A stretch of 64,000 nucleotides of DNA from Saccharum officinarum. Lineage: Eukaryota > Streptophyta > Magnoliopsida > Poales > Poaceae. Every line of letters begins with the position of its first letter. Position 1 is the stretch's first letter. The notes below the pieces were generated by a model. It was not told where the DNA came from, did no database searches, and saw nothing but the letters and a program-made list of their open reading frames with translations. A program made the translations under genes and the position numbers. Location: contig CM036160.1 in the NCBI GenBank assembly GCA_020631735.1, positions 2,960,407 to 3,024,406 on the forward strand, given 5' to 3'. Positions 12,201 to 24,193 of the stretch are shown here, in pieces.

Positions 12201-13423
12201 GGCAGGGATATGGTATGGGTATTGGTGGGTGTAACAGGTTATGTCCCGCGGCCACGGGGCATAGCTTGGTTGCACTTTTTCCCTGTCCGTGTCGATTAAG
12301 GACCGTTCGTTGCACTGGATCCCCGGTCAAGTCACAGATTTATTATCCCGAGCATATACTAGCGGATGGGGGCTAGGAAGACTTGTTACTCTCTTGTCAT
12401 GGGCTCCGGCTCTTTCCGGACCGACTGATTGGAGGCGGGGATAGGTGGAGGTCTTAGCACCGTATTGAGGCCGGGCCTCAAGTACGGGAGCTAGGAGTCC
12501 AAGTTTGGACGGGGACCTGGAAACCTGTGACAGGAGGGGAACGGGTTGGTCTTGCTTGTGCCTGGGGTACAAGCGAGGCGTGTGTTTTTCGGGGTACCCA
12601 GCTGGGCACATTGATTCGCGAATCGCCGTTTCTACGTGACGGTACGACTTGACTGCACTCTAGCACCGTAGTAAGAAATGAAAGATGAAAGACGAAAGAT
12701 GGAAAAATTGGTTCTGATGGCTCAACCTTTGCTTGAAAGTAGAACAGGTGCTTACCTAGAATGGTTGGTTAATACACTACTGATAACTGCTAATAAAAAG
12801 TAAATATAAGGATGCACCTTTAGTAATGCTTCCTGCAGTTGCAATAACCCACAAGCCAGATAGCCTTGCATACCCTTGGAGTCTTTTCTTCTGACGGGTA
12901 AGTCTTGCGGAGTACAATTGAGTACTCAGGGTTTGTTCTACCCTGTTGCAGGTAACAGGTGTTTGAAGCTGACAGTTGTGTGTGGAAACCTCCTGGTGGG
13001 CTCAGTGGGGATTTCCTTTACGTTGCGGATGTAGGGTTGATTTATAACTCTCACCAAAAATGTTTCACAAGGGAAAGATTTACCACCTGTTATCATTTGC
13101 TGTATATAAATGTTCATCATGATAATTTTAACTCATCATCAAATGGTTTCATTTCCGCTGAACTTTGATAATATTTTATATTCCGCTATTATAATCAAAT
13201 AATGAATTACTCTGATGTTGTACTAAAAGTGATATATGAAATGGTAAAGTTGTTATAAGCTTTATCTCTCATTTATGATCCTGAGGTAAAATGTGGACTT
13301 TCGAGTTCTCCCGTTGGGTGTGCTCGACGGAATCGCAGAGTTTAGTGCTCTCTCTTGGGTACTTAGTGTCTAATGGAAGATAAGTACTCTTGGGATGACA
13401 TTAAATTAGGCGGTTCTGCCACA
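9299..13423 (+). repeat. 5' LTR of the LARD-like element
   Basis: 4125 bp, TG...CA. AT-rich at both ends, with a GC-rich core (about 9950-11270), an AT microsatellite near 11980 and a TTA run near 12146. The frames in the core (such as 9951-10475) show no recognisable domain and overlap each other on both strands, so I do not call them genes. The promoter and polyadenylation signals could not be placed. Confidence 0.93.
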
Positions 13424-13425
13424 GG

Positions 13426-13437
13426 TGGTATCAGAGC
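13426..13437 (+). promoter_or_regulatory. Primer-binding site complementary to initiator tRNA-Met
   Basis: TGGTATCAGAGC, two bases after the 5' LTR ends at 13423, matches the usual plant iMet PBS. It supports reverse-transcriptional origin with a tRNA-Met primer. Confidence 0.9.
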
Positions 13438-14067
13438 ATAAATGGGGAAATAAAGCTTCAAAACCCTTTTCTAAATTAAAATTTGACAACACCTTTTTGC
13501 AAAAAGTTAGGACGTTTGCATACGAAGTTATATAAGTAGCCCTATTACTATAGTTAAGTCTCCGGAATAAGTTTAAGTAGGCTTTCGTCCGGTAAGCTAA
13601 CTGGTGTGTAGCATGCGGTCCTAAAGTCAGACGTGCTGTTTTGCTATAGTCATCGTGCGAGTCCTACTTGCAGGTGCCCTGTTTCTAGGTACCACGCGTC
13701 CCTGTCCCGGAGTTACTGTTGTACAGTGGCTTCATGTTTCGCGTTCACTCGTGCTTCACGGCTGTCGGGGCTTACGTTTTCGGCACTCCTTCTGCGCCCT
13801 TGTCGGACCTCTGCCCTGCAACCATGCTAGTCTTTATGGCCTCGAACACCGCTCGCCTCGTGTGCGTAAAAATCCTGCTATTTTACTTTACTGATCCTCG
13901 TGCAGGGCTCGAGGGTGGCCTGCGCCAGGACCACTGGCTGCTCTGCCTTTTTAAGGGGGCAAGCCCAGCCACTTGGTGTCACCACCCAGTGCATTCCAGC
14001 TCGCTTAGCCCTTTTCTCTTGAGCAAGCTTCTCCTCAAGCCTTCCTTGCAACCACCACCCACCTAGG
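13438..14067 (+). other. Untranslated leader of the LARD-like element
   Basis: About 630 bp between the primer-binding site and the ORF. It contains overlapping frames (about 13633-14066) without recognisable domains. A packaging signal would be expected here but none can be recognised. Confidence 0.5.
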
Positions 14068-14967
14068 ATGGCAGGAGTCTGGGTTAGCAGCTACTGCTTG
14101 AACACCGAGGGTTTTCCCAAAATCCTGTATGCCACCCTGCAAAAACTCGGCGTTCGGGAGCGTCCCGAGTATGAGGGCCGTGAGTACATGAAGCGTGGCA
14201 CTGAGCGGTGTAAGGTCACCGTCTACATTGGCAAGAGTGAGGAGTTCCCCGACCTCACGGAAGCCTGGAATGTGACTGCAACCGGGTTTCGCTTCGGCGA
14301 CACCTACCAGGTTGTGGCCCGCAAAGCCTTGCAACATCTCTGTCAGATCTTTGAAGGGCCCATTGCTCGTACCCCCATGCGGTTCTTTCCCCCTTGGGAT
14401 AAGAATCGGCGGGTATGGAGGGCTTGCATGGAGGCTTTGCATGGTCTAGACGTGCAAGAGGACAACCCGACCTTGGTGCACCTGACCTCGTACTTGCTTG
14501 CCCTGGATGAGCAGTATGACCGGCAGGCCTCGGAGCTAAGGGAGTGCCTCCACCGAGCTGAGGAAGCCGAGATCTTCTCTAGGATGCTCGAAGTGCAGCT
14601 TGCTGAAGCTCATGCCAATCTAGCAGCCGCTGAGAGTCGAGAGGCTGCCATGGCGGAGGCCGTCAAGGTGGACCAAGACCGTCATGCCCAGGAGCTGGAG
14701 GACGCCTATCTTGCCACAAGGGCCAAGCGTAGGACGCTCGCCACGGAAAGGCAGGAACCCTTAATCCTGGAGGGGATCCCTGTCCATCCGCTGGAGCGAA
14801 GGAGAACTGGTTTTGCAGCACCTCCACCCACGGAAGCCTCGGAAGTAGAGTCATTGTTTCCCCTCACCCAGCCACCACCACAAGAAGGAGCAGATCCACA
14901 ACCTAGTGCAGCAGAAGAACCCCAGGAGCCCAGGAAGGAAGCCGTTTGGGCCGACGAAGTAGATTAG
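14068..14967 (+). CDS. Retroelement-borne coiled-coil protein of unknown function (299 aa)
   Basis: The only convincing open frame in the interior of the LARD-like element, starting about 640 bp after the 5' LTR. The first ATG (MAGVWVSSYC) fits GGATGG context. Residues about 1-140 look globular, with RPEYEGREYMKRGTERC, a TGFRFGDTYQVVARKAL segment and TPMRFFPPWDKNRRVW. Residues about 145-230 are rich in Glu, Ala and Arg heptads (ALDEQYDRQASELRECL, then AEEAEIFSRMLEVQLAEAH) and should form a coiled coil. The tail is rich in Pro and Glu. No zinc knuckle, protease or RT motif is seen. From memory, similar frames recur in grass retroelements as uncharacterised retrotransposon proteins; I could not verify this. 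A packaging or Gag-accessory role would be speculation. The intact frame fits the youth of the insertion. Confidence 0.72.
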   Translation: MAGVWVSSYCLNTEGFPKILYATLQKLGVRERPEYEGREYMKRGTERCKVTVYIGKSEEFPDLTEAWNVTATGFRFGDTYQVVARKALQHLCQIFEGPIARTPMRFFPPWDKNRRVWRACMEALHGLDVQEDNPTLVHLTSYLLALDEQYDRQASELRECLHRAEEAEIFSRMLEVQLAEAHANLAAAESREAAMAEAVKVDQDRHAQELEDAYLATRAKRRTLATERQEPLILEGIPVHPLERRRTGFAAPPPTEASEVESLFPLTQPPPQEGADPQPSAAEEPQEPRKEAVWADEVD

Positions 14968-16771
14968 TTGTCCTAGGGGAGATGTAATCGTTGCTAGTAG
15001 TGCTTTTCATCGTTGTTCCCTAGTGTTGTAATCTTTCCGTTGTACCGCATCCGTAGTTGTTAAGGCCGCCTGGTTGTACGTTCGAGCGCTGTGTCGAGTG
15101 TGGGAGAGTGAATGTCTGTATGTTGCACCCGTGTAAGGCCGTTGGTAATGAGTGTTTGCTTTATCGGTTGTGTTTGTTACGTCGTTTTTCCTTAGACCTC
15201 GTTCGATTTGCTTAGGGTTCTTGAGACGACAATAAGCAGGTTACAAGGGGAACAACTGTTCTGATGCAACAGATCGGCCGTGATTGGAAAACAGAGGACA
15301 CTGTATCACTAATTGTGGATGTCCCAGTAGAACACTTGAATTCCCTTGATTTAAATCCGCCTTGGGATTTACTTACTTGTTCCTTATTTTGAAAGGAACC
15401 CGTGTTGCCTGAATTTTTCCCTTACTCCTCTGATTCTGTGGTCTATGACCCCGTTGTTTTTACTGCGAGTAAGTTGGTAATAGTTACTTAGTTAATAGCT
15501 TATGGTGCCGCGACGGAACCGAGGGCCACCTGTGGAACAGCTGCCACCTGGTGACGCTGCTCGGCGCGCGCTGGTATCGAGGTTGTTGACCAAGTGCTTT
15601 TACCGAGTTACACCGCGGTATCGCTCTTGCTATAAAAATTCTCTTGGTAAAAATATTCTTGTGTTCAAACGGGAAATCCACAACGGGTTGATGGAATTGT
15701 GCTCTGTCAAAGTAACAAGGTTTTTGAAGAAAGGAAAAGAAGAAAGAGAAAAACAACAGGAAGGTTAGCCGCACGTAGGTCAGAGAAGTTGAATTGCCCG
15801 ACTCGACGTCGTTCCTGTGACCGGTTTGACAATGCTACGCATGCCGGGTCGCTGTCACTGTGTGCCCTGCGGACGCCGTCGGTGGTGGGACCGCGTGTGT
15901 CGCTCCCGTGCGACCGCGGCGTTGTGCCGCACTCGCCTCGTCTTGTCGCACAGTACGCCCCTCTGATCCCGGCACCCGTGTCGGCTCTCGGTTTTCGCTC
16001 TTGTTCCCGTACCGGACCCCCCTCTCTTTCTTTTCCTTTGGGGCCCCGTTGCTCGCACGCCGCCTGGTCGAGCGAACCCCATCCCCTCCTTTCTCCTTTG
16101 CCCCACTCAAGCTCGCACAGGGAGCGCACTATGGCCGACGCTCTCCCCACCTTGTGACCCCCCAGTGATTCCCATCTCCTCCGCTTCCGGTGCACTGCAT
16201 CACCACCTCCGTCCACCAAGCTTTTATAATGCCACCTTGCTTGCTCCTCCTCCATTCAACCCCCAGATCTAGAGTAGAGCTCATAGTATCAACTTCCTCC
16301 GTCAGCGCTCAGGTAGAAGAAGCTCAGGAAGCCGTCGGGAAGAAGTGGTTGGAGGCTGAGCTACGAGATCCAGCCGTTGCTCGCAGATCTAGGGTTCCTA
16401 GTCAGAGGCAATGGTGTAACTGGAGAAGAAAGGATCTAGTTTCTGTTGGAGAAGTTCAAGTTCATCCCTGGTTAGTTTAGGTTTAGAGTTAACGATGATC
16501 TTTGTACCAATCTCCAATTTCTGGCTTTGTTGGGCATACGCCATGTTCTGGATAATCGTTTTCCTATTGCTCTTCCACTGTCCCCGTCTTCGTCGGTTTC
16601 TAGAGAGGTTGTGAGTTGTATTAGAGTTGTTCTTAGCCGTGCTATCTCTAGATTCCAGAGTGGTTTAGCGTTTGAAGTCGTGTAACCTCTCATGTAAGCT
16701 CAGATCTGTGAAATGTAATCGTGCTTCCCTCTTTTGTTTCTTGTTCCGGATCTCGGGACGAGATCCTTTTT
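14968..16771 (+). other. Non-coding 3' interior of the LARD-like element
   Basis: About 1.8 kb without a retroviral domain. Its GC-rich part (about 15780-16160) has overlapping frames on both strands that I treat as composition artefacts. This is where pol would lie in an autonomous element. Confidence 0.6.
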
Positions 16772-16784
16772 AAGGGGGGAAGGA
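16772..16784 (+). promoter_or_regulatory. Polypurine tract
   Basis: AAGGGGGGAAGGA directly abuts the TG of the 3' LTR, as required for plus-strand priming. Confidence 0.88.
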
Positions 16785-19700
16785 TGTAACACCTCTGGTG
16801 TTACTAGCGTACTTAGCATGCGATTAAGGTCTAAAAGAAATTAACAAAACAAATTCCGTGGGTTTTAAAATTTCAAACGCACATAAAATGATAAGCGAAT
16901 TTCTATAAATAAAAATAAAACATCAATTGAATGTAGTACTTAATAAAATTTGAAGCGCAAGTCTAGTAGATGAAAACGCAACTTTTGTTCCGATAAATAA
17001 GTGATCAATAGCATAACTGGTAGCTCAAGAATTGATTTGGAAATGGGTTCCAGCTCCTAGAACTATAATGACCAAGTCTGAAAACCTAATGGTAATGTCG
17101 CTTTGGCATTTAAATTTTGATTAAAATTCGTAAACACTAGATCTATGTTTTTGCACCGATAATTGCACCTTTGCGAGTACTTTAGCACGGTGTAGTTCGT
17201 AGGGTGGAGTGATGTTGAGTGGTTACTCCAAAAATGGCCGGAAGTTCCTTAGAACGAGCTGTAACCTTGTGGTCGATGCTCTGTTCGTGAGCCAGCGTCA
17301 GCACGACGAACCCGTTTTGGCATCACTCCATCTCCCTCTCTGGTTGTCCTTTTGACGTGCTATTTGTTTCTTTGGGAAGCTGTTAGGGCCATCTTGAGGG
17401 CAGAGGAGTTGGTTTAACCTCAACCAAGACGGGTAAGTGTTGGTACACGCTTTAAAATCCGTGCATAGCACGTTGTCGGTCGTTCGGCCGAGGTGTGCGC
17501 GGTCACCACGTCATTTTACTCGGCGTTGCCTGGCCGAGCCGCACCCCGTGCACGCGCACCACCGTGCGTTGGCCGGCCGAGGCCGTCTTGGTCTGACCGT
17601 GGCGTGGTCGCGCCTTGGCCACTCTGGCCGCGGCACCTGCTGCCAGCCACGCGGAGCCGCTGCTGCTCGCGCGCGCGTTGAGTGGCCACCGCTGGCCCCG
17701 CTGCCCTCCCCTGTGCTCACATGGCTGCCTCGTCTTGACGTGGCTCTACCCAGCGGTCACGCCACGCTATCCCTTTACCACGTTCCGCCAGGGCGAAGAC
17801 TGACCGAGCCGTCCTCACCTTTCCGTCTTGGTTTTTCTTCCCTGTCACCGTGGCCGACGGGCCGCACCATCGCTTACGGCAAGGAGACCAATTCAAGGCA
17901 AGTTTTCACCTCCACGCCTTCGCCATTAAGTGTGTTAGACAACCAACCCCACTCCGCCTAGAACCGTGCCCGGACAAGCCGCAATTTTGGAGCTCTTCAC
18001 TCTCAGTGTCGATAAAGCCGAGCCATGCCATTACCAAGGGCAGCGCTTCCTTCGACCATCTCGAGTCGAATTGGATGCACCAGTAGACTCGCCTTGAACC
18101 CCTCTTCCTCCCGCGCACCTTAGTCGAGCTCCTGCCGCTACCCTGCCGCCGGTGACACGACCGTGTCATCACAGAGCGCCGCCGCATGGTGCGGGCGCGC
18201 GTGGTCAGGTCACCTCGGCAGTTCTCCACCTCGACCATCGGCACTGCTGGCATCCGGGTAAGTCATGGATACTCGTGCGCCATCCCTACCGCTCTCGGGC
18301 CGCCTAGACTCGCCGGAACGGCCTCGCCACCATGGTGAATGGCCGCTCGCCGCTACAGCTCGCGTGCGTGCGTAGCTCAGTCCCCTGTGGTCACCTAGCG
18401 TCACCGTTTGGGTTGTAGGTGGTGGTCGACCGTTTAGCAGGGGCATAGTGGGCCCCAGATGGCCGGCGGGACCGTCCGATGCCGGCCGGAGCCGCGCCGG
18501 CGGGCACGGGGGCGTCGGGGACCGGCTCAGGGAGAAGAAAAGATTGTTGGGGGCGCTTCGTGCATAAAGTGTCTCTGGTGCAATAGGGACCTGAGGCTCC
18601 GCGTAATAGCCCTTTTGTTCAGGGGCTCTTCTGCAAAAAGAGCGACCTCGCGCGCGCTGTGGGCCAGTTGGGCCGGCCTGCTGTCGCCTGACCCGTCCCG
18701 CGTGGGCCGCATCCGGGTGCTAGGCCAAATAGTGGGCGCCGGCCCGTTGCTTTAAAAGTATATCTTTCAATTGTTTTTCCTTTTTCTTTGTTGCTAGGAA
18801 CTTGTAAATTTAATATCTAAATGTATAGGAGTCCAAAAATGGTGAAACCAATTTTGTTAGTTTCCTAAAATCATGATCTAGATAAAGGTGTAATTGGTTC
18901 ATGTAGATTTCTACTATTTTTAGGCTTGCTCTAATTAATTCGAGGCGTTTAATATTATCAAACATGAACTTGTAAGAATTGTTATGAATAATCAGTGATA
19001 GTATTAACGCTGAAAATTTTATAGTAAGCTAACCATAATGTTAGTTGTCCACTGTAATTTTTGTAGCTCCAAAATAATTAGTTTTGTTAGGTAGCTAATA
19101 AACCCTAGTTTGTATATATATTAAATCGACGAAACGAAAAGAGCAACACCCTGGGTTGTTGGGAAATAACGCTTAAGTCGATAACATAGATACGAAACCT
19201 AGTTCGTTAGCCATAAGGTTAGCTCGTTAGCTTGAGAGACGAAATCGTATGATACGAGGTTGCGATTGCCGTCGATTATTTACATTTCTATGTCGCATCT
19301 CCGAATATTATAATAGGAACAATGACGGAGCGTGAAGTCTTTTGGAGCAGCGGAAAAGATGGTGTCCTGATGACCGTGTCGCCGTGATGGAATGCTAACT
19401 TTTGGTTATATCTTAATTCCCATCCAGGCAAGCCCCGGTGCATAACCCTTATTTTACAAATTATTATATATATATATATATAGGTTGTGCATTTACGTTG
19501 CAGGAGTTTTATGATATCCACATGCATATATATATATCTACCCATGAGTCTTACTAGTACAGGATCGTGTAGCTGTTTTGCTTAGGTTTATCGGTAGCGT
19601 GAGTAACCTGTCGTTACTCACAATAGGTGGTTATTATTATTATTATTACCCTAATGATGAAATGATGGAAAAGGAAATGGTGACCGGGCAGGGATATGGT

Positions 19701-20909
19701 ATGGGTATTGGTGGGTGTAACAGGTTATGTCCCGCGGCCACGGGGCATAGCTTGGTTGCACTTTTTCCCTGTCCGTGTCGATTAAGGACCGTTCGTTGCA
19801 CTGGATCCCCGGTCAAGTCACAGATTTATTATCCCGAGCATATACTAGCGGATGGGGGCTAGGAAGACTTGTTACTCTCTTGTCATGGGCTCCGGCTCTT
19901 TCCGGACCGACTGATTGGAGGCGGGGATAGGTGGAGGTCTTAGCACCGTATTGAGGCCGGGCCTCAAGTACGGGAGCTAGGAGTCCAAGTTTGGACGGGG
20001 ACCTGGAAACCTGTGACAGGAGGGGAACGGGTTGGTCTTGCTTGTGCCTGGGGTACAAGCGAGGCGTGTGTTTTTCGGGGTACCCAGCTGGGCACATTGA
20101 TTCGCGAATCGCCGTTTCTACGTGACGGTACGACTTGACTGCACTCTAGCACCGTAGTAAGAAATGAAAGATGAAAGACGAAAGATGGAAAAATTGGTTC
20201 TGATGGCTCAACCTTTGCTTGAAAGTAGAACAGGTGCTTACCTAGAATGGTTGGTTAATACACTACTGATAACTGCTAATAAAAAGTAAATATAAGGATG
20301 CACCTTTAGTAATGCTTCCTGCAGTTGCAATAACCCACAAGCCAGATAGCCTTGCATACCCTTGGAGTCTTTTCTTCTGACGGGTAAGTCTTGCGGAGTA
20401 CAATTGAGTACTCAGGGTTTGTTCTACCCTGTTGCAGGTAACAGGTGTTTGAAGCTGACAGTTGTGTGTGGAAACCTCCTGGTGGGCTCAGTGGGGATTT
20501 CCTTTACGTTGCGGATGTAGGGTTGATTTATAACTCTCACCAAAAATGTTTCACAAGGGAAAGATTTACCACCTGTTATCATTTGCTGTATATAAATGTT
20601 CATCATGATAATTTTAACTCATCATCAAATGGTTTCATTTCCGCTGAACTTTGATAATATTTTATATTCCGCTATTATAATCAAATAATGAATTACTCTG
20701 ATGTTGTACTAAAAGTGATATATGAAATGGTAAAGTTGTTATAAGCTTTATCTCTCATTTATGATCCTGAGGTAAAATGTGGACTTTCGAGTTCTCCCGT
20801 TGGGTGTGCTCGACGGAATCGCAGAGTTTAGTGCTCTCTCTTGGGTACTTAGTGTCTAATGGAAGATAAGTACTCTTGGGATGACATTAAATTAGGCGGT
20901 TCTGCCACA
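16785..20909 (+). repeat. 3' LTR of the LARD-like element
   Basis: Same length (4125 bp) as the 5' LTR. No differences were seen in the stretches I compared. Followed by CATGA (20910-20914), the target-site duplication. Confidence 0.93.
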
Positions 20910-20914
20910 CATGA

Positions 20915-22450
20915 CTTGCTGCATGCACCTCTATCATCCTATTTTTCTCTTTTTTACTCCAGTGGGTTTCTTTCTTATTGATGTACGTACAATATGTGCT
21001 TATCTTCTTTAGCTATATGGATGTGAGAGAAAAAAGTGTTATCCAAGCCTAAAATTCTTGTTAGCGATGGAAACCTAGATGAAAAGTTGGTGTCTCTATG
21101 GTGCTATCAATGTTCAAGATGTGTTACTTGGAAAAGGTGGTGCGCCCTAGAAGTTTAAAATTTTGTTTATTAAAAATAGTTCTTAAAGTTATTAGTAGAA
21201 CATGAGACCACAGACAAGTGGGCACTTTAGGTGAGAGAAATATAGAAAAATGGACAAAATGCATGGGGAATTAAATAAAGTCACTGACATGCATGTTCCA
21301 GAAACAAAGAAAATATACCATTACCACCGCTTAGTGAGGTGTCCCCCAACCATAAGCAACATGCACAAGCTACGTGTAACTCATGCAAGTGTTACTCTTC
21401 ATGGCACAACTAATAATTAAGTATTTGTTTTGTCGTATGGCCTAACTACCAACACAAAGAAATGCCCTTATAATAAGGAGGGGAGAGATTTTGGCGAGGG
21501 AAGTTTATCTCTAGCAATTAAGAAAGGTCGTGTGTCCCATAAGTCTATAATGATGTTTTTAAAGAAAGTCGTGTACCTCTCACTTAACTTTAATAAAATC
21601 AGTTAATTCCTAAAATAATGAAGAGAATTATACTCAGGAGAGTGGTAAGGCTAATAATCATTTTAGTAAGTAGGAGCGTAAACGATTTGAACTTTTCTTT
21701 GTAATTAATTATTGACAGTATGCACTAAGCCTGCCTACCCAACACAAAAAAAGTTGCGCTCATAATAAGGACGAGAGGTATTTTGATGAGGAGGCTAGGA
21801 CAATAACTAGCCTTTTGGACCCTCTTTTTGTGGCTAAAAGTAGAGAGGGCTTGAGACAAAAAAAAGAAAACAAATAATGTGGTTACAGGGCTAAAAGTCC
21901 AATTTATTGTCTCCAAGCTTTATTTTAGATTTACCTTTTGTTTTGTGGATCTTGTCATACTGCCCATATAATGTTGTCTAAGCAAGAACTTCCTAAAATG
22001 TACTACAAATGAATTATAACATTTTGTTTATGGTCGTTTACCTTAAACTTGATTTGAGCCATATTGAACAACTCCATGTTACCACAAACATTAATATAAT
22101 GGAAGTTGATCGAGTTTAATCAAAGAAAATGGATGGCAAAATTACAATACATAAGCATATATTATCCTTACGTAGCTTCTTTGACAAGCTAGAGCATTGT
22201 AAAAAAAGTATTCTACTATGAGAGAGGGCAAGCAATAATCACAATGTTCGACTGCTCTTAAAAGCAACACAGCTCCAGTCAAAATTCTCTCATAGTTTAC
22301 TATACAAGAACGGCTGCTGTCAAAATTCTCTCACAGTTTACTATACAAGAAGCAGTAGCTGGCTATGAAGTAGGTTACGCGAATAGGTTCAGTATGTTTT
22401 GATCTATTTCTAAATGTGGACGAAGAAAACTAAAAATGCAACGGAAAAGC
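20915..22450. repeat. AT-rich dispersed repeat family, segment 1
   Basis: Shares GTTCAAGATGTGTT with TTATTAAAAATAG (about 21110-21180), CTTAGTGAGGTGTCCCCCAAC (about 21330) and ATGCAAGTGTTACTC with 24040-26500, 29160-31886 and 36700-37800. No gene seen. The longest frame (about 21725-21916, minus) has no recognisable domain. Confidence 0.6.
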
Positions 22451-22477
22451 TAGTTTCTGAGCGCGCAGGATCATCTG

Positions 22478-23397
22478 GTGGCACGGTGCGCACACCCATC
22501 GCGATTGTTGGATGCACGAGTCCGTAGTTCACTACCATCCGATGTGCCCGCGCCCGAGAAGAAGGCAACCACCACAAAAGAAGGTCGCGCTCGTGATGGC
22601 GTCAAGCCTTCTCTCTCCCTACCTTCTTCCCCAACTTTGGCGGGCTTAGAAGAGAAGGGGCTCAGGGGAGGAATGTCAGCCAGACGGTGGGGACAGCGGG
22701 AGGGTGGCGTTATGGTTCTAGCGGCGGCGGAGGCGTCCAGGCCAGGTTGGGGTGGGGGCGCTATGGACGGAGCTCAGGACGGCATGCAAGGGGGAAGGAG
22801 AAGAAGGAGGCCACCGTGGGCACACTAGGGTTTTGTCGAAGCTCCAGGCGGCGGCCGCGGCCACACGTAGGTCCAGCAAAACCCTAGGGCACCATGGCAG
22901 GGCAATGGGCGATGGGTACAGGAGGAGGGAGAAGGTACCTTCGTCGTGGATGTTGCCAGAGCCAGGAGGAGTGAGGAGTCAGTGGGGGAGCGTGGGAGGA
23001 AGAAGAGAAGGCGCGCGAGAGGTGAGGAAGAAGGAGGCGTGCGGGTGGTGGATGCATGTGGGTGAGAGGAGAGGAAGGAGGTGTGTGTGCAGAACATTAT
23101 CCAATTGCACGCGCAGACTATAGTCAAGTCCAAAATGCAATGCGTAAACGGAGTGCTTAGCCCACACTTGAAATTTATCGGTAGTTGATTCTTCGTCGAA
23201 TCTAATGGCTAGCTTTCACACTATACCTTCTTCTCTCCTAATTATTCTATCCTCAAACTATCGTTGACACCTAATGTAATTGTTGCTTCTACTATTCTTC
23301 TCTCTCGATTTATTCTATCCTCAAACTATGTTGACACCTGGTGTCGTTGTCACTTCTACTCCACTACTCCTTCTCCAACAATGGTGAGTACCCATGG
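22478..23397. repeat. Duplicated block, copy 2, with the empty site of the solo LTR
   Basis: Matches 1-423 and 5816-6087 in order. CAGACTATAGTCAAGTCC (about 23114-23131) is the uninterrupted target of the solo LTR in copy 1. The GC-rich left part (22478-23090) has several frames, none recognised, and they are not preserved between the two copies. Confidence 0.75.
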
Positions 23398-23691
23398 TGT
23401 AACACTCCGCATCCAAAATCTGCTTAGATGGCCCAGCTCCTTACGTGGAACGGACCTGCATACGCGTAGCACCTCTCTTACACTTTTGTCATCGCTTCAT
23501 GTAAAAGGGTTTACCGGAGGTGGTACATTATTTAGAACAAGAAGGATTATAAGTGGCTCTCACACCCTCCTAAACTTCTAAGGTGGTACTAAACCCACCA
23601 AACATAACTCTTCATGTACCACATAGGCCACATGCACCAACAACACAACTACTTCAGGCTTCTAACAGGCTAGCAGGGTGTTAGTGTTACA
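23398..23691. repeat. About 294-bp TG...CA repeat, copy 4
   Basis: Starts TGTAACACTCCGCATCC after CATGG and ends GTGTTACA. Orthologous in position to copy 1 (6088-6378) of the other block. Confidence 0.72.
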
Positions 23692-23726
23692 TTCACCCTC
23701 CTTAAGAGTTGACATCATACCCATGG

Positions 23727-23994
23727 TGTAATAACACCTCGCGCCCAAAACCTGGTTATATGGCCCATCTCATTATGTGGCACGGGCCTGCATACACGTA
23801 GCACCTCTCTTACACTTTCGTCCTCACTTCATGTAAAAGGGTTAGCCCGGAGGTGGTACATTTGGAACGAACTCACCCTCCTAAACTTCTAAGGTGGTAA
23901 TTAACCTAACAACCACAACTCTTCATGTGCCACATGGACCACATGCGCCAACAACACAAACTACTATAGGCTTCCAACAGGCTGGAGTGTTACA
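23727..23994. repeat. About 268-bp TG...CA repeat, copy 5
   Basis: Starts TGTAATAACACCTCGCG after CATGG and ends GAGTGTTACA. It is followed by TTCACTCCCCTTAAGGGTTG and the start of one array monomer, then the duplicated block ends near 24040. Equivalent to copy 2 but without array expansion. Confidence 0.7.
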
Positions 23995-24087
23995 TTCACT
24001 CCCCTTAAGGGTTGATGCCCTCGGCAGCTCACCACCGTGGCTCACTAACCTTGCACGCACTTCAAAAAGTATTGTGTTTGATACTCA

Positions 24088-24193
24088 GGGCTTGTTTGGA
24101 TGTCTAAATATCCACTTCAATCCATGTGTGTTAGGGTAATTCCACGCCAACACATATGGATTGAGGTGATATACAGGCATCCCAAATAAGCCC
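24088..24193. mobile_element. Small Tourist-like MITE
   Basis: 106 bp, begins GGGCTTGTTTGGATG and ends CATCCCAAATAAGCCC. Flanked by TCA on both sides (24085-24087, 24194-24196). The homologous MITE at about 29216-29454 carries another MITE inside it. Confidence 0.75.

Larger units (their letters stand above)
9299..20909 (+). mobile_element. Complete non-autonomous LTR retrotransposon (LARD-like), 11,611 bp
   Basis: Two 4125-bp direct LTRs (9299-13423 and 16785-20909) begin TGTAACACC and end CTGCCACA. They are bounded by 5-bp TSDs CATGA. Adjacent to the 5' LTR is TGGTATCAGAGC (13426-13437), the usual plant initiator-Met primer-binding site. A polypurine tract (16772-16784) precedes the 3' LTR. 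The 3361-bp interior has no gag, protease, integrase or reverse transcriptase, only one good reading frame at 14068-14967. Very long LTRs with a short, pol-less interior match the LARD class described from Triticeae. An autonomous Ty3/gypsy partner, perhaps of the Del/Tekay type, is an inference. Every open frame in one LTR recurs with the same translation in the other at an offset of exactly 7486, so the insertion is recent. Confidence 0.93.

Noticed and set aside
15699..16255. Overlapping frames of 152 and 182 aa near the 3' interior of the LARD
   Set aside because: Both strands are open because of high GC content; no Gag, Pol or Env motif is present.
22478..23123. Frames of 116 and 123 aa in the second duplicated block
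   Set aside because: The homologous stretch at 1-423 has indels that change the frame, so no protein is conserved between the copies.
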